Positions 8,378-17,152 of a stretch of 64,000 nucleotides of DNA are shown here, in pieces. This DNA comes from JBBDMC01 sp963775235 (GTDB lineage: Bacteria > Pseudomonadota > Alphaproteobacteria > Rhizobiales > Kaistiaceae): assembly GCA_963775235.1 (NCBI GenBank), contig CAVZHY010000002.1:1034190-1098189 (forward strand). The letters run 5' to 3'. Both the position numbers and the translations under genes were made by a program. Numbering within the stretch: position 1 is the first letter of the stretch; each line of letters starts with the position of its first letter. The notes under the pieces were generated by a model. It saw nothing but the letters and a program-made list of their open reading frames with translations, ran no database searches and was not told where the DNA came from.

Positions 8378-9817
8378 ATGGCAGCGCCGGAGGGCCTCAA
8401 ACAAACAGAAGGGCAGGGCACCAGGGTGAGCCGACTGGTCGTCGTTTCCAATCGTGTACCACCGCCAGCCGACAAGGGCGCGCGCGCCGGCGGGCTCGCC
8501 GTTGCGCTGAGTGCAGCCCTGGAGCAGCGGGGCGGATTGTGGCTGGGTTGGTCGGGACAGACGTCTGAAGGCGAATCTGAAATCGCAAAATCCCGGCGCG
8601 AGGGCAATGTTGAGTTCTCGCTGGTCGACCTCACCGAACGCGATGTGGACGAGTACTACAACGGCTTCGCAAACCGCGCACTTTGGCCCCTCCTGCATTA
8701 TCGGCTCGATCTTGCCGATTTCGAGCGGCAGGACGTATCGGGCTATTTTCGGGTCAATGCCTTTTTCGCCCGCGTCCTCGCCCCCCAGCTGAAACCCGAC
8801 GACATCATATGGGTCCAGGACTACCACCTGATTCCGCTCGCAGCCGAACTGCGTGCGCGAGGCATCAAGAACCGCATCGGGTTTTTCCTGCACATCCCAT
8901 GGCCGCCGCCCGATGTCTGGTTTGCTATGCCGGTCCATCGACGGCTCTTCGAAGCCTTCACTGCCTACGATCTGATCGGCTTCCAGACCGACTATGACGC
9001 CGAGAATTTTGCCGCGGGCCTGCTGCGGGACGGCATCGGTGCCGAGGCCCGGCCTGGGCTCTTTCGCGCCGGCACCCGCGAATTTCGCGTCGGCGCCTTC
9101 CCGATCGGCATCGAGACGGAGAAATTTGCCGCGTTAGCGGAAGCGGCGGCCGACAATCCCCTTGTCCGCCGCATGAAGTCGAGCATGACCGATCACAGCC
9201 TGATCATCGGTGTTGATCGGTTGGATTACTCGAAGGGGATCGACCAGCGGATGCTCTCCTACGAGCGCTTCCTGAGGAACAATCCCGCGTACCACGGCAA
9301 GGTCGTCTACCTGCAGGTGACGCCGAAGTCGCGCTCGGACGTGCCGGAGTACGCCGACATGCAGCGGCAGGTGGCCGAAACCGCCGGACGCATCAACGGC
9401 ACGTTCGGGCATCTCGACTGGACCCCGATCCGCTACGTCAACCGCACGATCAAGCGTTCCACTCTGGCTGGGCTTTTTCGGATGAGCAACGTCGGCCTGG
9501 TGACGCCCCTCCGCGACGGCATGAATCTCGTCGCCAAGGAATTCGTCGCCGCCCAGAACGGCGATGACCCCGGCGTTCTGGTACTGTCACGGTTCGCCGG
9601 CGCCGCCCGCGAGCTGCGATCCGCCCTGCTGGTCAATCCGTACGACATGGAAAACACGGCCAACGCCATCGCCACGGCACTTTCCATGCGCCGCGCCGAT
9701 CGTGTCGCCCGCTGGCGCGAGATGTATGATCAACTGGTCAAGAACGACGTCAACCACTGGTGTTCGAGCTTCCTGGACCTGCTCGAAGAACCGACCGTGC
9801 TCATGGCGGCCAGCTGA
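8378..9817 (+). CDS. otsA: OtsA, trehalose-6-phosphate synthase
   Basis: A GT-B-fold family-20 glycosyltransferase making trehalose-6-phosphate from a nucleotide-glucose and glucose-6-phosphate. Signature segments: VVVSNRVPPP at the N-terminus, the GGLAVAL glycine loop, WVQDYHLIPLAAELR, FFLHIPWPPPDVW, DRLDYSKGI and LRDGMNLVAKEFVAAQ. I used the ATG at 8378. The family usually begins just before VSRLVVVSNRV, so the in-frame GTG at 8426 is an equally good start, and a TTG at 8366 is also possible. The product supports osmotic and desiccation tolerance. No otsB phosphatase gene is visible in the window. Confidence 0.93.
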   Translation: MAAPEGLKQTEGQGTRVSRLVVVSNRVPPPADKGARAGGLAVALSAALEQRGGLWLGWSGQTSEGESEIAKSRREGNVEFSLVDLTERDVDEYYNGFANRALWPLLHYRLDLADFERQDVSGYFRVNAFFARVLAPQLKPDDIIWVQDYHLIPLAAELRARGIKNRIGFFLHIPWPPPDVWFAMPVHRRLFEAFTAYDLIGFQTDYDAENFAAGLLRDGIGAEARPGLFRAGTREFRVGAFPIGIETEKFAALAEAAADNPLVRRMKSSMTDHSLIIGVDRLDYSKGIDQRMLSYERFLRNNPAYHGKVVYLQVTPKSRSDVPEYADMQRQVAETAGRINGTFGHLDWTPIRYVNRTIKRSTLAGLFRMSNVGLVTPLRDGMNLVAKEFVAAQNGDDPGVLVLSRFAGAARELRSALLVNPYDMENTANAIATALSMRRADRVARWREMYDQLVKNDVNHWCSSFLDLLEEPTVLMAAS

Positions 9818-9835
9818 CGCTCCAGGGTCGTCCGG

Positions 9836-10198
9836 CTAGTCCGCCAGCCAGGATTTGGCGGCGTCGACATCGCTCAGGCGAAAAACCCGCACCGCGGCCG
9901 GCATCAGACCTTCCATGGCAACCACCGCGCGGTTGAACGGACCGTCGTCGGCCACAAACGCAATCTTGTCGAAGTCGGCGAAATGGCGCGTGCCAAACAC
10001 CGCCTCGTCGTAGAGGCCTCCGGGCCTGTACCCGGCAAAGTCGGAACCGGTGACGTAGAGCAGCCTGATTCGTCTGCCGCCCTCGAGCGCCCATTCGATC
10101 ATGGGCTCCAGGACCGCTTGGTGATCCGCCGGGGTTACATGACCATTGGCGACGAAGCCGATGGCGCCCGGTGGCAGGTTGTCGATAGGGGTGAACAT
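9836..10198 (-). CDS. SpoIIAA-like (STAS-type) protein, copy 1
   Basis: A 120-residue protein of the SpoIIAA-like family (PF11964 type), which resembles anti-sigma-antagonist STAS folds but lacks an evident phosphorylation serine. It starts MFTPIDNLPPGAIGF and ends in DVDAAKSWLAD, features shared with the next gene. No signal peptide is present. Its molecular role is unknown. It is one of a tandem duplicate pair, in the opposite direction to otsA. Confidence 0.8.
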   Translation of the reverse strand: MFTPIDNLPPGAIGFVANGHVTPADHQAVLEPMIEWALEGGRRIRLLYVTGSDFAGYRPGGLYDEAVFGTRHFADFDKIAFVADDGPFNRAVVAMEGLMPAAVRVFRLSDVDAAKSWLAD

Positions 10199-10312
10199 GG
10201 CGATCTCCTCGTTGTCTGCCGCAGGAGGAGCTTCTACCGTCGCCTTGCGATACTTTGTTGACCGCTTTGTGTATTTTCAGCAGCGCAATACCGGCCGTTC
10301 GGTGACCAATGT

Positions 10313-10675
10313 CTACTCGGCCAGCCACTCCTTGGCCTTGTCGAGGTCGCTGACGGGGAAGCTGCGCACGGCCGCCGGCATCATCACTCCAAATCCCTGC
10401 ACAAGTGAACGAAAGGCCGGGTTGTCGGAGACGAACGCGATTTTCTCAAAGTCAAAGAAGTGACGCATCCCGAACATGGTGTCGTCCATGGCGGCGCCAA
10501 TTTCCCAGCCTTCGAATTCGGGACCCGCCAGCAGCAGGAAGCGCAGCTTGCCGCCCTCTGCGATCTTGGCTTCCATTTCCGGTATCAGCACCTTTGTGTA
10601 GTCGTCGCCGCTGAGTTTGCCGACGGCCGAGAAACCGATGACGCCTTTGGGAAGATCGAAGATGGGTCGGAACAT
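10313..10675 (-). CDS. SpoIIAA-like (STAS-type) protein, copy 2
   Basis: A 120-residue paralogue of the neighbouring gene. It has the same length, the same start pattern (MFRPIFDLPKGVIGF), the same FGxRHFxDFxKIAFV core and the same ending (DLDKAKEWLAE). I used the ATG at 10675; the frame extends upstream but that part is not conserved between the copies. The pair probably arose by tandem duplication. The function is unknown; the proteins may be small regulatory or membrane-associated scaffolds. Confidence 0.8.
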   Translation of the reverse strand: MFRPIFDLPKGVIGFSAVGKLSGDDYTKVLIPEMEAKIAEGGKLRFLLLAGPEFEGWEIGAAMDDTMFGMRHFFDFEKIAFVSDNPAFRSLVQGFGVMMPAAVRSFPVSDLDKAKEWLAE

Positions 10676-10876
10676 GGGATTCTCCCGGGAATTGGCAGGT
10701 CTGGCCCGCCGATCATAGCTCGGTCCTGGCCAGCGCACGAGCGCGGCGGCGCCGCTCAGATGGTCGCCGGACCATGTCCCGCCCCGGCTCGCGCGTCCGG
10801 GGTTGTTCGACGTCCCCGCCATGGCAATAATTGGCGAGTCGCCGAGGGGAGCGCGCGACATCGTTGTCGAAACGGG

Positions 10877-11821
10877 ATGCGGATCATGCCGGTAAGAATG
10901 CTGTTCGCAGCTTTGGTGATGTCGGCGCTGTCAGCGACACCGCTGGCCGCCTTCGATGAGTGGCCGGCCAGGAAGCTCTTTAGTGAAGTCGCCGTGCCCT
11001 CGCCGGGCGCGTCCCGCCCGATGGGCTCCTACGCCGAGGGATGTCTCGCCGGTGCCGCATCGCTGCCCATTGACGGTCCGCATTGGCAGGTCATGCGCCT
11101 GTCGCGCAACCGCAACTGGGGCACTCCCCAGCTCATTTCCTACATTGAGAAATTCTCCGCTGATGCAGCAAAGGTGGGCTGGCCGGGTTTGTTGATCGGT
11201 GACATGGCCCAGCCGCGCGGCGGCCCGATGATTACGGGCCACGCCAGCCACCAGGTCGGTCTCGACGTCGACATCTGGTTCACCCCGATGCCGGACCACA
11301 CCATGAGTGCAGAGGAGCGCGAAACCAAGGAGGCGACATCGTTGCTGATCCCGGGGAAGCTGGCCATCGACCCCGCGAAGTGGTCCGATTCTTATGCGCG
11401 CCTGCTCAAGCAGGCGACGTCCTATCCGGAAGTGGTCCGTATCTTCGTCAGCCCGGCAATCAAGAAACAGCTTTGCGAGACCGCCGGCGCCGACACGTCC
11501 TGGCTACGCAAATTGCGGCCGTGGACGGATCATGAGGACCACTTCCACGTGCGCCTTGCCTGCCCTCCTGGCGTGGCGGGGTGCACCAACCAGGCTCCGC
11601 CGCCGCCCGGCGACGGCTGCGGCGCCGAACTCGCCTCGTGGTTCAAGCCGGCGCCCCCGCCGGCTCCGCACAAAGGTCCGTACCGTGAGCCGCGGGAGGT
11701 GACGCTCGCCGACCTGCCAAAAGCCTGCTCCGGCATACTGACATCGGATCCGAACGGATTGGCATCCACCGACCTCACGGTGCCCGCGCCGTTGCCGCAT
11801 CTCAGCCCCGCAACCAATTGA
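10877..11821 (+). CDS. mepA: MepA, penicillin-insensitive murein endopeptidase
   Basis: A 314-residue exported LAS-family (M74) metallopeptidase that cleaves D-Ala-meso-DAP cross-links in peptidoglycan. A signal peptide (MRIMPVRMLFAALVMSALSA) occupies residues 1-25. The zinc ligands lie in GHASHQVGLDVDIWF and in DHEDHFHVRL, as expected for the HxxxxxxxD...HxH arrangement. The C-terminal third is proline-rich, with paired cysteines (ACPPGVAGC and DGCGAE) that probably form disulfides. The ATG at 10877 begins the signal peptide. It is divergent from the SpoIIAA-like pair and convergent with the CHAD gene. Confidence 0.93.
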   Translation: MRIMPVRMLFAALVMSALSATPLAAFDEWPARKLFSEVAVPSPGASRPMGSYAEGCLAGAASLPIDGPHWQVMRLSRNRNWGTPQLISYIEKFSADAAKVGWPGLLIGDMAQPRGGPMITGHASHQVGLDVDIWFTPMPDHTMSAEERETKEATSLLIPGKLAIDPAKWSDSYARLLKQATSYPEVVRIFVSPAIKKQLCETAGADTSWLRKLRPWTDHEDHFHVRLACPPGVAGCTNQAPPPPGDGCGAELASWFKPAPPPAPHKGPYREPREVTLADLPKACSGILTSDPNGLASTDLTVPAPLPHLSPATN

Positions 11822-11839
11822 GCGAGGTGACCCGCAACC

Positions 11840-12697
11840 TTATGTGAGATGGATGCGACGGGCGAAAGCGCGGGGCTTTGCCCGGTAGATTTTGGCGCCG
11901 AGGCGGAAAGCCTGAGCTTCCAGGTCACGCCGTCGCTCCGCGATGACCGACAGCTGACGCAGCAACGCCGGATCGCCTGCTGGCGACAGCGCGAGCTTCT
12001 CGGCCAGCATGGCGTGATCGTGGTCCAGCCCGAGTAACTCGCCCAACCGATCGAGCCGCGTGGCAAGGCGCCTTCCTTGGCCGGGAAGTTGGCGGCGCGC
12101 CAGACGCATGAGATTCCACAAGCGCTTGACCTCGGCCCGCCAGTGGTGAAGGTCCGGCGTCGCCAGGCTGGTTTGCGCCTGTCGCATGGCGCGTTGCCCA
12201 CGCCGATACGTCCGCTTGAGCGCCGCATCGTATAGTTCTCGGCCGTCGAAGTCGGTGCTGAACGTGGAAACGACAGCCGCCACGCCCGTCAGACGACGTC
12301 TTACTTCGACGAGGGGCGTGTTCTTGCGATGGGCCATCGCCGCCTCGACGTCAAGCACCTCGACAACACGATCGAAGCCGAGGTCCTGCTCCGTGTCGGC
12401 GGTTGCCTCGGCGATAGCACGTGCACTGGCGGCTGCGACATCGGCGTCGCGAGCGGCGGCAAGCAGCCGGGCGATGCCGCCAACCGCGTGCCTGGCGTCG
12501 ATGGCCTTGTCACCGAAGGCGGGTTCGAAAACCCTCAGGAGCGTCCGCATCCGCTTCAGTTGCTGACGCAGCCGGTGAATACGTTGCTCGCTGGGACCGG
12601 CGCTTTCGAGCCAAATCAGCGCCTCGCTGAGGTCCTCGCGCAGCAGCCGCACCAGCGCCGCGGCCACGTCTTCCTTTTTGCCTATGCGATGCGCCAC
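11840..12697 (-). CDS. CHAD-domain protein
   Basis: About 285 residues of the all-helical CHAD domain, which binds inorganic polyphosphate through conserved basic and histidine residues. Two four-helix halves are visible: the first with QRIHRLRQQLKRMRTLLRVF, the second with DLHHWRAEVKRLWNLMRLA. Basic residues are frequent along the helices. I used a GTG start at 12697 (VAHRIGKKEDV) because upstream sequence loses helical character; no ATG occurs at that point. There is no CYTH triphosphatase domain, so it may be a stand-alone polyphosphate-binding protein. It is transcribed toward mepA. Confidence 0.85.
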   Translation of the reverse strand: MAHRIGKKEDVAAALVRLLREDLSEALIWLESAGPSEQRIHRLRQQLKRMRTLLRVFEPAFGDKAIDARHAVGGIARLLAAARDADVAAASARAIAEATADTEQDLGFDRVVEVLDVEAAMAHRKNTPLVEVRRRLTGVAAVVSTFSTDFDGRELYDAALKRTYRRGQRAMRQAQTSLATPDLHHWRAEVKRLWNLMRLARRQLPGQGRRLATRLDRLGELLGLDHDHAMLAEKLALSPAGDPALLRQLSVIAERRRDLEAQAFRLGAKIYRAKPRAFARRIHLT

Positions 12698-12782
12698 CCA
12701 ACCTCCAACCCTAGAATCGCGACATGCTCGCCGCCCGTCGCGGGGCCGGCCCCGGAATATGCCGGGATTACCCGTCCGCGCC

Positions 12783-13448
12783 TCAGTGGGCTGTCGCGCC
12801 GAGCCCGGCCGGGCAAGGGACACCGGTACCGCCGAGGCCGCAATACCCGTTCGGATTCTTGGCAAGGTACTGCTGGTGATAATCCTCGGCGAAGTAGAAG
12901 GGTGGCCGGTCGACGATCTCGGTGGTGATCGGCCCGTAGCCCCTCGACTTCAAAGCGCCTGCGTACATCTCCCTGACCGCTTCCGCCGTCGCCCGCTGTC
13001 CTTCATCGGCCACGTAGATGCCAGAACGGTATTGGGTGCCGACATCGTTGCCCTGGCGCATGCCCTGAGTCGGATCGTGCGCCTCGAAGAATGCCTTGAC
13101 CAGCATCTCGTAACTCACCTTCGCGGGGTCGAAGACGACCAGGGCCACCTCGTTATGTCCCGTCCGGCCGGTGCACACCTCCTGGTAGGTGGGGTTAGGC
13201 GTGTAACCGCCGGCGTAACCCACTGCCGTCACGTAGACTCCGGGAATTTGCCAGAACGCCCGTTCGGCACCCCAGAAGCAACCAAGACCGAATACGGCGG
13301 TCTTCAGTCCATCGGGGTAGGGGCCTTTCAGCCGGCGGTGGGTGACGAAATGCGTCTCGGCTGTGGGGATGGCGTCGGTACGACCTGCCAACGCTTGCTC
13401 CCGCCTCGGCATCTCCGTCTTGCGGCTGACAAAGTCGAATATGCTCAT
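12783..13448 (-). CDS. msrA: MsrA, peptide methionine-S-sulfoxide reductase
   Basis: A 221-residue repair enzyme that reduces methionine-S-sulfoxide in proteins. The catalytic cysteine is Cys57 in GLGCFWGAERAFW. The conserved core continues with TAVGYAGGYTPNPTYQEVCTG and GHNEVALVVFDP. The C-terminal GYCGLGGTGVPCP provides candidate resolving cysteines. It has no signal peptide and is probably cytoplasmic. It uses thioredoxin as electron donor in known members. It is 38 bp downstream of the small membrane-protein gene and on the same strand. Confidence 0.96.
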   Translation of the reverse strand: MSIFDFVSRKTEMPRREQALAGRTDAIPTAETHFVTHRRLKGPYPDGLKTAVFGLGCFWGAERAFWQIPGVYVTAVGYAGGYTPNPTYQEVCTGRTGHNEVALVVFDPAKVSYEMLVKAFFEAHDPTQGMRQGNDVGTQYRSGIYVADEGQRATAEAVREMYAGALKSRGYGPITTEIVDRPPFYFAEDYHQQYLAKNPNGYCGLGGTGVPCPAGLGATAH

Positions 13449-13485
13449 GATCGTGCTCCAGCGTGTTTTCGTTGTCCGGCGTCGG

Positions 13486-13902
13486 TCAGGCGTAAGCCCG
13501 CCGCCGTCGTCTGTGGCGTCCGAGATAGACGAGTAGAAATCCGCATGCCGCCAGCACGAGCCAGGTCGGCAGCATCAGAAGCCAGATGATCAGCGGATCC
13601 CACAACCAGTTTCCTATGTAGGCCTGAAGTTCACGTTCCACGAACTTCTGGGCCGACAGCAGCGTCTCCGGGCTGATGTCGTACCAGGTCTTTCCGAGCT
13701 GGGTGACCGTCAGCGCCAATTCCGCAATCGTCTTGGTTGCGTCGATCACCAGCGCGACCAGGCCCCCGGCCACCAGCCAAAGGCCCACAAAACGAGCCAG
13801 GAGGCCTATCATGGCCGGTTTCGCCAGTCTGGGAAGTGCGCGTCTGGTGACGGCGATGAGATGGTCATTGTTCCTGTCGTCCTCAAGACGATCCTCGTTC
13901 AA
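13486..13902 (-). CDS. Small two-segment membrane protein
   Basis: A 138-residue protein with predicted membrane segments at about residues 33-55 (MIGLLARFVGLWLVAGGLVA) and 107-128 (IIWLLMLPTWLVLAACGFLL), ending in an Arg-rich tail. I recognise no functional family. It lies just upstream of msrA on the same strand and could share its transcript. On its other side, 89 bp separate its start from the tRNA-Ser gene on the opposite strand. Confidence 0.6.
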   Translation of the reverse strand: MNEDRLEDDRNNDHLIAVTRRALPRLAKPAMIGLLARFVGLWLVAGGLVALVIDATKTIAELALTVTQLGKTWYDISPETLLSAQKFVERELQAYIGNWLWDPLIIWLLMLPTWLVLAACGFLLVYLGRHRRRRRAYA

Positions 13903-13991
13903 CCGCCGTTCAAACGGTGGCGATCACCGCGTGAAGCTTGTCTGACGCCCGGCCGCGATTATAGTGCCCACGCCGAGAGAAGGCACCTTCT

Positions 13992-14081
13992 GGAGGGGTG
14001 GCCGAGTGGCTGAAGGCGCACGCTTGGAAAGCGTGTATACGGGCAACCGTATCGGGGGTTCGAATCCCCCTCCCTCCGCCA
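13992..14081 (+). tRNA. tRNA-Ser (anticodon GGA)
   Basis: A complete class II tRNA of 90 nt including an encoded CCA. The acceptor stem ggagggg pairs with tccctcc, the D-arm is tggccgagtggct, and the anticodon is gga at 14026-14028 in the loop ttggaaa. A long variable arm follows, and the T-arm is ggggg-ttcgaat-ccccc. The 3' end is the integration site of the island that follows. Confidence 0.97.
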
Positions 14082-14082
14082 G
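14068..14082 (+). other. attL of tRNA-Ser island
   Basis: The last bases of the tRNA, ccctccctccgccag, recur exactly at 27428-27442. A P4-type integrase starts 170 bp to the right. This is the usual arrangement for an element integrated into a tRNA 3' end, in which the tRNA stays intact. Confidence 0.85.
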
Positions 14083-14250
14083 CCGCCGTTTCACGCCCGT
14101 GCGCCCGCGTTCCTGCCAATCCGCAAAACCGTTGTTAACCAAAGGAAAAATCAGTGCTGCCCCTTCGCGGCGGTTCGTTGACATTCGGGTAAATCCGCAT
14201 CAGGTTTGTAGAATGGTTTGAAGATCGGCGGGTTGGCCGGAGGATTGCGC

Positions 14251-15462
14251 ATGGGCCGAAATAGGGAAAAGCTGTCGGCGTTGTCGCTGTCGAGGATCGC
14301 CAAAAGACCTGGCGTCTATTCCGACGGTGGCGGTCTCAACCTCAAGGTTCGCTCCCGGACATCGGCGTCATGGACCTTCCGGTTTATGATCAACCGCGTT
14401 GCCCGCGAAATGGGATTGGGGAAATACCCCGACGTGTCACTCGCCAGGGCGCGCGAGCTTGCCGGCGAAATGCGCGGCATGAAGGCGGTCGGCAAGAACC
14501 CGATCATCGAACGCGCGCGCGCCAACGCAATGACTTTTCGGGCGTGCGCCGAGCAGTACATTGCTGACCGTCGGGACGGCTGGAAGAACGCCAAGCACGC
14601 CGAACAGTGGACGGCGACGCTCCGCCAATACGTCTATCCGAAGTTTGGGGACTTACCCGCGGCCGCAATCGACACTGCCCTTGTGGTGGCCGTCCTCAAG
14701 CCGATCTGGCTTGCTAAGCCGGAAACAGCGAAGCGTGTACGGGGACGGATTGAGGCGATCCTAGATTGGGCAAGGGCCCATGGCTATTGCTCGGGCGAAA
14801 ACCCCGCCCGCCACGGCTATCTCAAAAACCTGCTGCCGGCCCAGCAAAGGCGCGTGAAACACCATGCGGCGCTCACGATCGCTGAGTTGCCGGCCTTCAT
14901 ATCGGCACTCAGGGGCCAGGGTGGCGTCGCGGCTCGCGCGCTCGAATTGGCAATCCTCACGGCTGCCAGAACAGGCGAGGTGATCGGCGCTCAGTGGTCG
15001 GAGTTCGATCAGCAAGAAGGTGTCTGGACCGTGCCCGCCGGCCGCATGAAAAGCTCACGTGAGCATCTCGTCCCGCTGTCGGCCCCGGCAGTCGAAATCC
15101 TGAGCGAGATCATGCCGAGCAAGCCGGCGGGCGCGCAGTTCGTGTTTCCCGGCGCCAAAGCCGGACAACCGCTGAGCAACATGGCCATGCTTGCTGTGCT
15201 CAAGCGGATGGGTCGCAGCGATCTGACAACCCATGGCTTCCGTTCGACGTTCCGCAGTTGGGCCGCTGAAGCCGGTTTTCCGCGCGAAGTCGCCGAGGCC
15301 GCCTTGGCGCATGTTGTCGGGGATCGTGTCGAGGCAGCCTATCTTCGGACGACGCTCTTTGAGCGCCGCCGTAAGATGATGGATGCGTGGGCCGACGCAT
15401 GTTCCACGGCGCTCATGACGGGCGCGAACGTTGTCTTGCTGCACGCGGAGACGAGTGGATGA
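14251..15462 (+). CDS. int: P4-type tyrosine integrase
   Basis: A 403-residue site-specific recombinase, probably responsible for integration into the adjacent tRNA-Ser. The N-terminal DUF4102-like arm-binding domain shows GVYSDGGGLNLKVR and GLGKYPDVSLARAREL. The catalytic domain has the first Arg in TAARTGEVIGAQW, the H-x-x-R box in THGFRSTFRSWAAEAGF, the later His in ALAHVVGDRVEAAY, and the nucleophile Tyr in the AYLRTTLFERRR segment. I used the ATG at 14251; a TTG at 14218 is weaker. Its stop overlaps the next start (ATGA), so the next gene is translationally coupled. Confidence 0.94.
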   Translation: MGRNREKLSALSLSRIAKRPGVYSDGGGLNLKVRSRTSASWTFRFMINRVAREMGLGKYPDVSLARARELAGEMRGMKAVGKNPIIERARANAMTFRACAEQYIADRRDGWKNAKHAEQWTATLRQYVYPKFGDLPAAAIDTALVVAVLKPIWLAKPETAKRVRGRIEAILDWARAHGYCSGENPARHGYLKNLLPAQQRRVKHHAALTIAELPAFISALRGQGGVAARALELAILTAARTGEVIGAQWSEFDQQEGVWTVPAGRMKSSREHLVPLSAPAVEILSEIMPSKPAGAQFVFPGAKAGQPLSNMAMLAVLKRMGRSDLTTHGFRSTFRSWAAEAGFPREVAEAALAHVVGDRVEAAYLRTTLFERRRKMMDAWADACSTALMTGANVVLLHAETSG

Positions 15463-16121
15463 TCGTCGCTGATATTCCCGAAGCACCGTACATCTGGCTC
15501 GCACAGGCGGTTTCATTCCTAGCCTTTGGCGAATTTCCGACTGCGGACGATGACGCGTTGAAGCCGTCTGATTCTTTCGAGTGGGATGCGCAAGCCGCTG
15601 GCGCAACAAGCCGTCAATGGGATAAGGCATCAAAGCGGCTCTTCGCAGCACACGTCGCTGGCGCTGTCGTGCTTTATGGAAGATACACGCCCCGCTTCGA
15701 TGGTGATCCGCAGGGCGAGCCCGTTGCCATCCCTTCCGAATTCCTCGCCGGCGAGGATCTCATGGTGGGGCTGAACAACTATATCCTGCACAAGGACGCA
15801 GGACGACCGATATACCGCGACGTGTACATTGAGACCGCCAAGTTTGTTCGCTGGCAAAAGCTCACTCCAAGACCACCAAGAAGCCACCGGAAGCCGAAGC
15901 CTTCCGACGCACGCGACTTCCAGCGGTGGGCAATGGCTTCCTCCAAGGATCGGACCTTTGGCCCCACCTTGAACGAAGCGGAAGAATGGGCAGGCCAGCG
16001 CAGCCTCAACCGGGCATGGGCGCGCGAGCAGCATAAAGCTCTGCCGCCGGAGGTACGTCGTCCTCGCGGCGGGCGCGGAACTACCGCTTATGTCGCGAAG
16101 ACAGGTGAAGGCGACAATTGA
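15459..16121 (+). CDS. Island protein coupled to integrase, 220 aa
   Basis: A soluble protein of 220 residues beginning MIVADIPEAPYIWLAQAV and overlapping the integrase stop by 4 bp. The central part contains GEPVAIPSEFLAGEDL and ETAKFVRWQKL. The last 70 residues are rich in Arg, Pro and Lys. I recognise no enzyme family; proteins with similar openings occur next to integrases in rhizobial-type islands. Its position suggests a role in the mobility of the element or in its regulation, but the sequence does not show which. Confidence 0.65.
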   Translation: MIVADIPEAPYIWLAQAVSFLAFGEFPTADDDALKPSDSFEWDAQAAGATSRQWDKASKRLFAAHVAGAVVLYGRYTPRFDGDPQGEPVAIPSEFLAGEDLMVGLNNYILHKDAGRPIYRDVYIETAKFVRWQKLTPRPPRSHRKPKPSDARDFQRWAMASSKDRTFGPTLNEAEEWAGQRSLNRAWAREQHKALPPEVRRPRGGRGTTAYVAKTGEGDN

Positions 16122-16316
16122 ATAGGCCGCTGGTCGCCGGCCTTTATGGTCGTTGGGCGCCAAGCGTCGACGCAAATCGCAGAAATCAGTCGTTTCTAAA
16201 TGCGCCGGGTTGCGGATGCGCCGTCATCTCGCGGCGCATCTCGACCGCGCATTCTGGCGGCGGGCAAGTTCGCAGCACACCGGGGCCATTCCCCCGACCA
16301 GCAATGGAGAACTGCG

Positions 16317-16529
16317 ATGCGAACGACACCAAACGGCTCGGACGACATTCGCGGGGCGCTGAGCATTAGGCGCTTCGGCGAAGTCTACTCAGTTGGGCAC
16401 ACCAAGACCTACGAACTGATAAAGACCGGCCAGCTCCGCGCGATCAAGCTCGGTGCTCGCACCCTGATCACAAGGAAGGACGCGGAGGATTTTCTGTCGC
16501 GCCTGCCGACGATTGGAGCGAACCGATGA
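16317..16529 (+). CDS. AlpA/excisionase-like HTH protein
   Basis: A 70-residue protein with a MerR/excisionase-type helix-turn-helix: LSIRRFGEVYSVGHTKTYEL, then the wing RAIKLGARTLITRKDAEDFL. Such proteins bend DNA for excision or activate integrase expression. I used the ATG at 16317, shortly after a possible ribosome site (ggaga). Its stop overlaps the start of the next gene (ATGA), so the two are coupled. About 190 bp separate it from the previous gene, so it may have its own promoter. Confidence 0.85.
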   Translation: MRTTPNGSDDIRGALSIRRFGEVYSVGHTKTYELIKTGQLRAIKLGARTLITRKDAEDFLSRLPTIGANR

Positions 16530-17152
16530 ACGAGCACGGCGTCAGCGCGGACACAGCTCCGAACTGGGAGCACTGCCGGCTGCCCAAATCCACAGTCTAC
16601 CTCGCTGGCAAGATTGCGAAAGACGATTGGCGTACGAAGCTATTCGGCAAGCGTTTCGGCGGCGTCTTCGAAGAAGAGGACCTTTTCAATCCCGACCTGC
16701 GGATCGAGTTGGAGGGCTGCTTTAGCTATGTCGGCCCGTTCTTTGTCGCGTGTGATCATGGCTGCGCACACGGCCGTGCAACGCTCGGTGCCGCAGGCGG
16801 CTGCGGCGTTGAGGGCATGCGCCTTGACGATTGGCATCAGAAGATTTTCGACATCAATCGCCATCGGCTGTCCATGGCCGAAGTCGTATTCGCCTACATC
16901 AATGAGACCGACTGTCACGGCACACTGATCGAATTGGGGCTGGCGCATGCGCAAAGAAAAAGCATCGTCGTCGCCTTTGGTCCCGACATCGTTCCAGATG
17001 AGCTGTGGATGGCCCGCGCGTGCGCGGACCGCATCTTCTCTGGGCCGCTGAAAGCGGTCTGGCATCTGTTCAAATCCGAGTTCGGCGGCCCCTTACGTTT
17101 CTCATCATATCCCACGAACACCAAATCGTCGGACGCGCGAGCCGCACCATGA
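16526..17152 (+). CDS. Nucleoside 2-deoxyribosyltransferase-like protein
   Basis: A 208-residue protein with the Rossmann-like outline of nucleoside 2-deoxyribosyltransferases and related nucleotide-processing folds. Residues 22-35 give STVYLAGKIAKDDW. The later segment AEVVFAYINETDCHGTLIEL, followed by GLAHAQRKSIVVAFG, matches the family's acidic and Gly-x-x-x-E features. A cysteine/histidine-rich patch sits in the middle (ACDHGCAHGRA). It is coupled by 4-bp overlaps to the HTH gene before it and the primase gene after it. Whether it exchanges bases, degrades a nucleotide signal or acts in anti-phage defence cannot be told from sequence. Confidence 0.65.
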   Translation: MNEHGVSADTAPNWEHCRLPKSTVYLAGKIAKDDWRTKLFGKRFGGVFEEEDLFNPDLRIELEGCFSYVGPFFVACDHGCAHGRATLGAAGGCGVEGMRLDDWHQKIFDINRHRLSMAEVVFAYINETDCHGTLIELGLAHAQRKSIVVAFGPDIVPDELWMARACADRIFSGPLKAVWHLFKSEFGGPLRFSSYPTNTKSSDARAAP

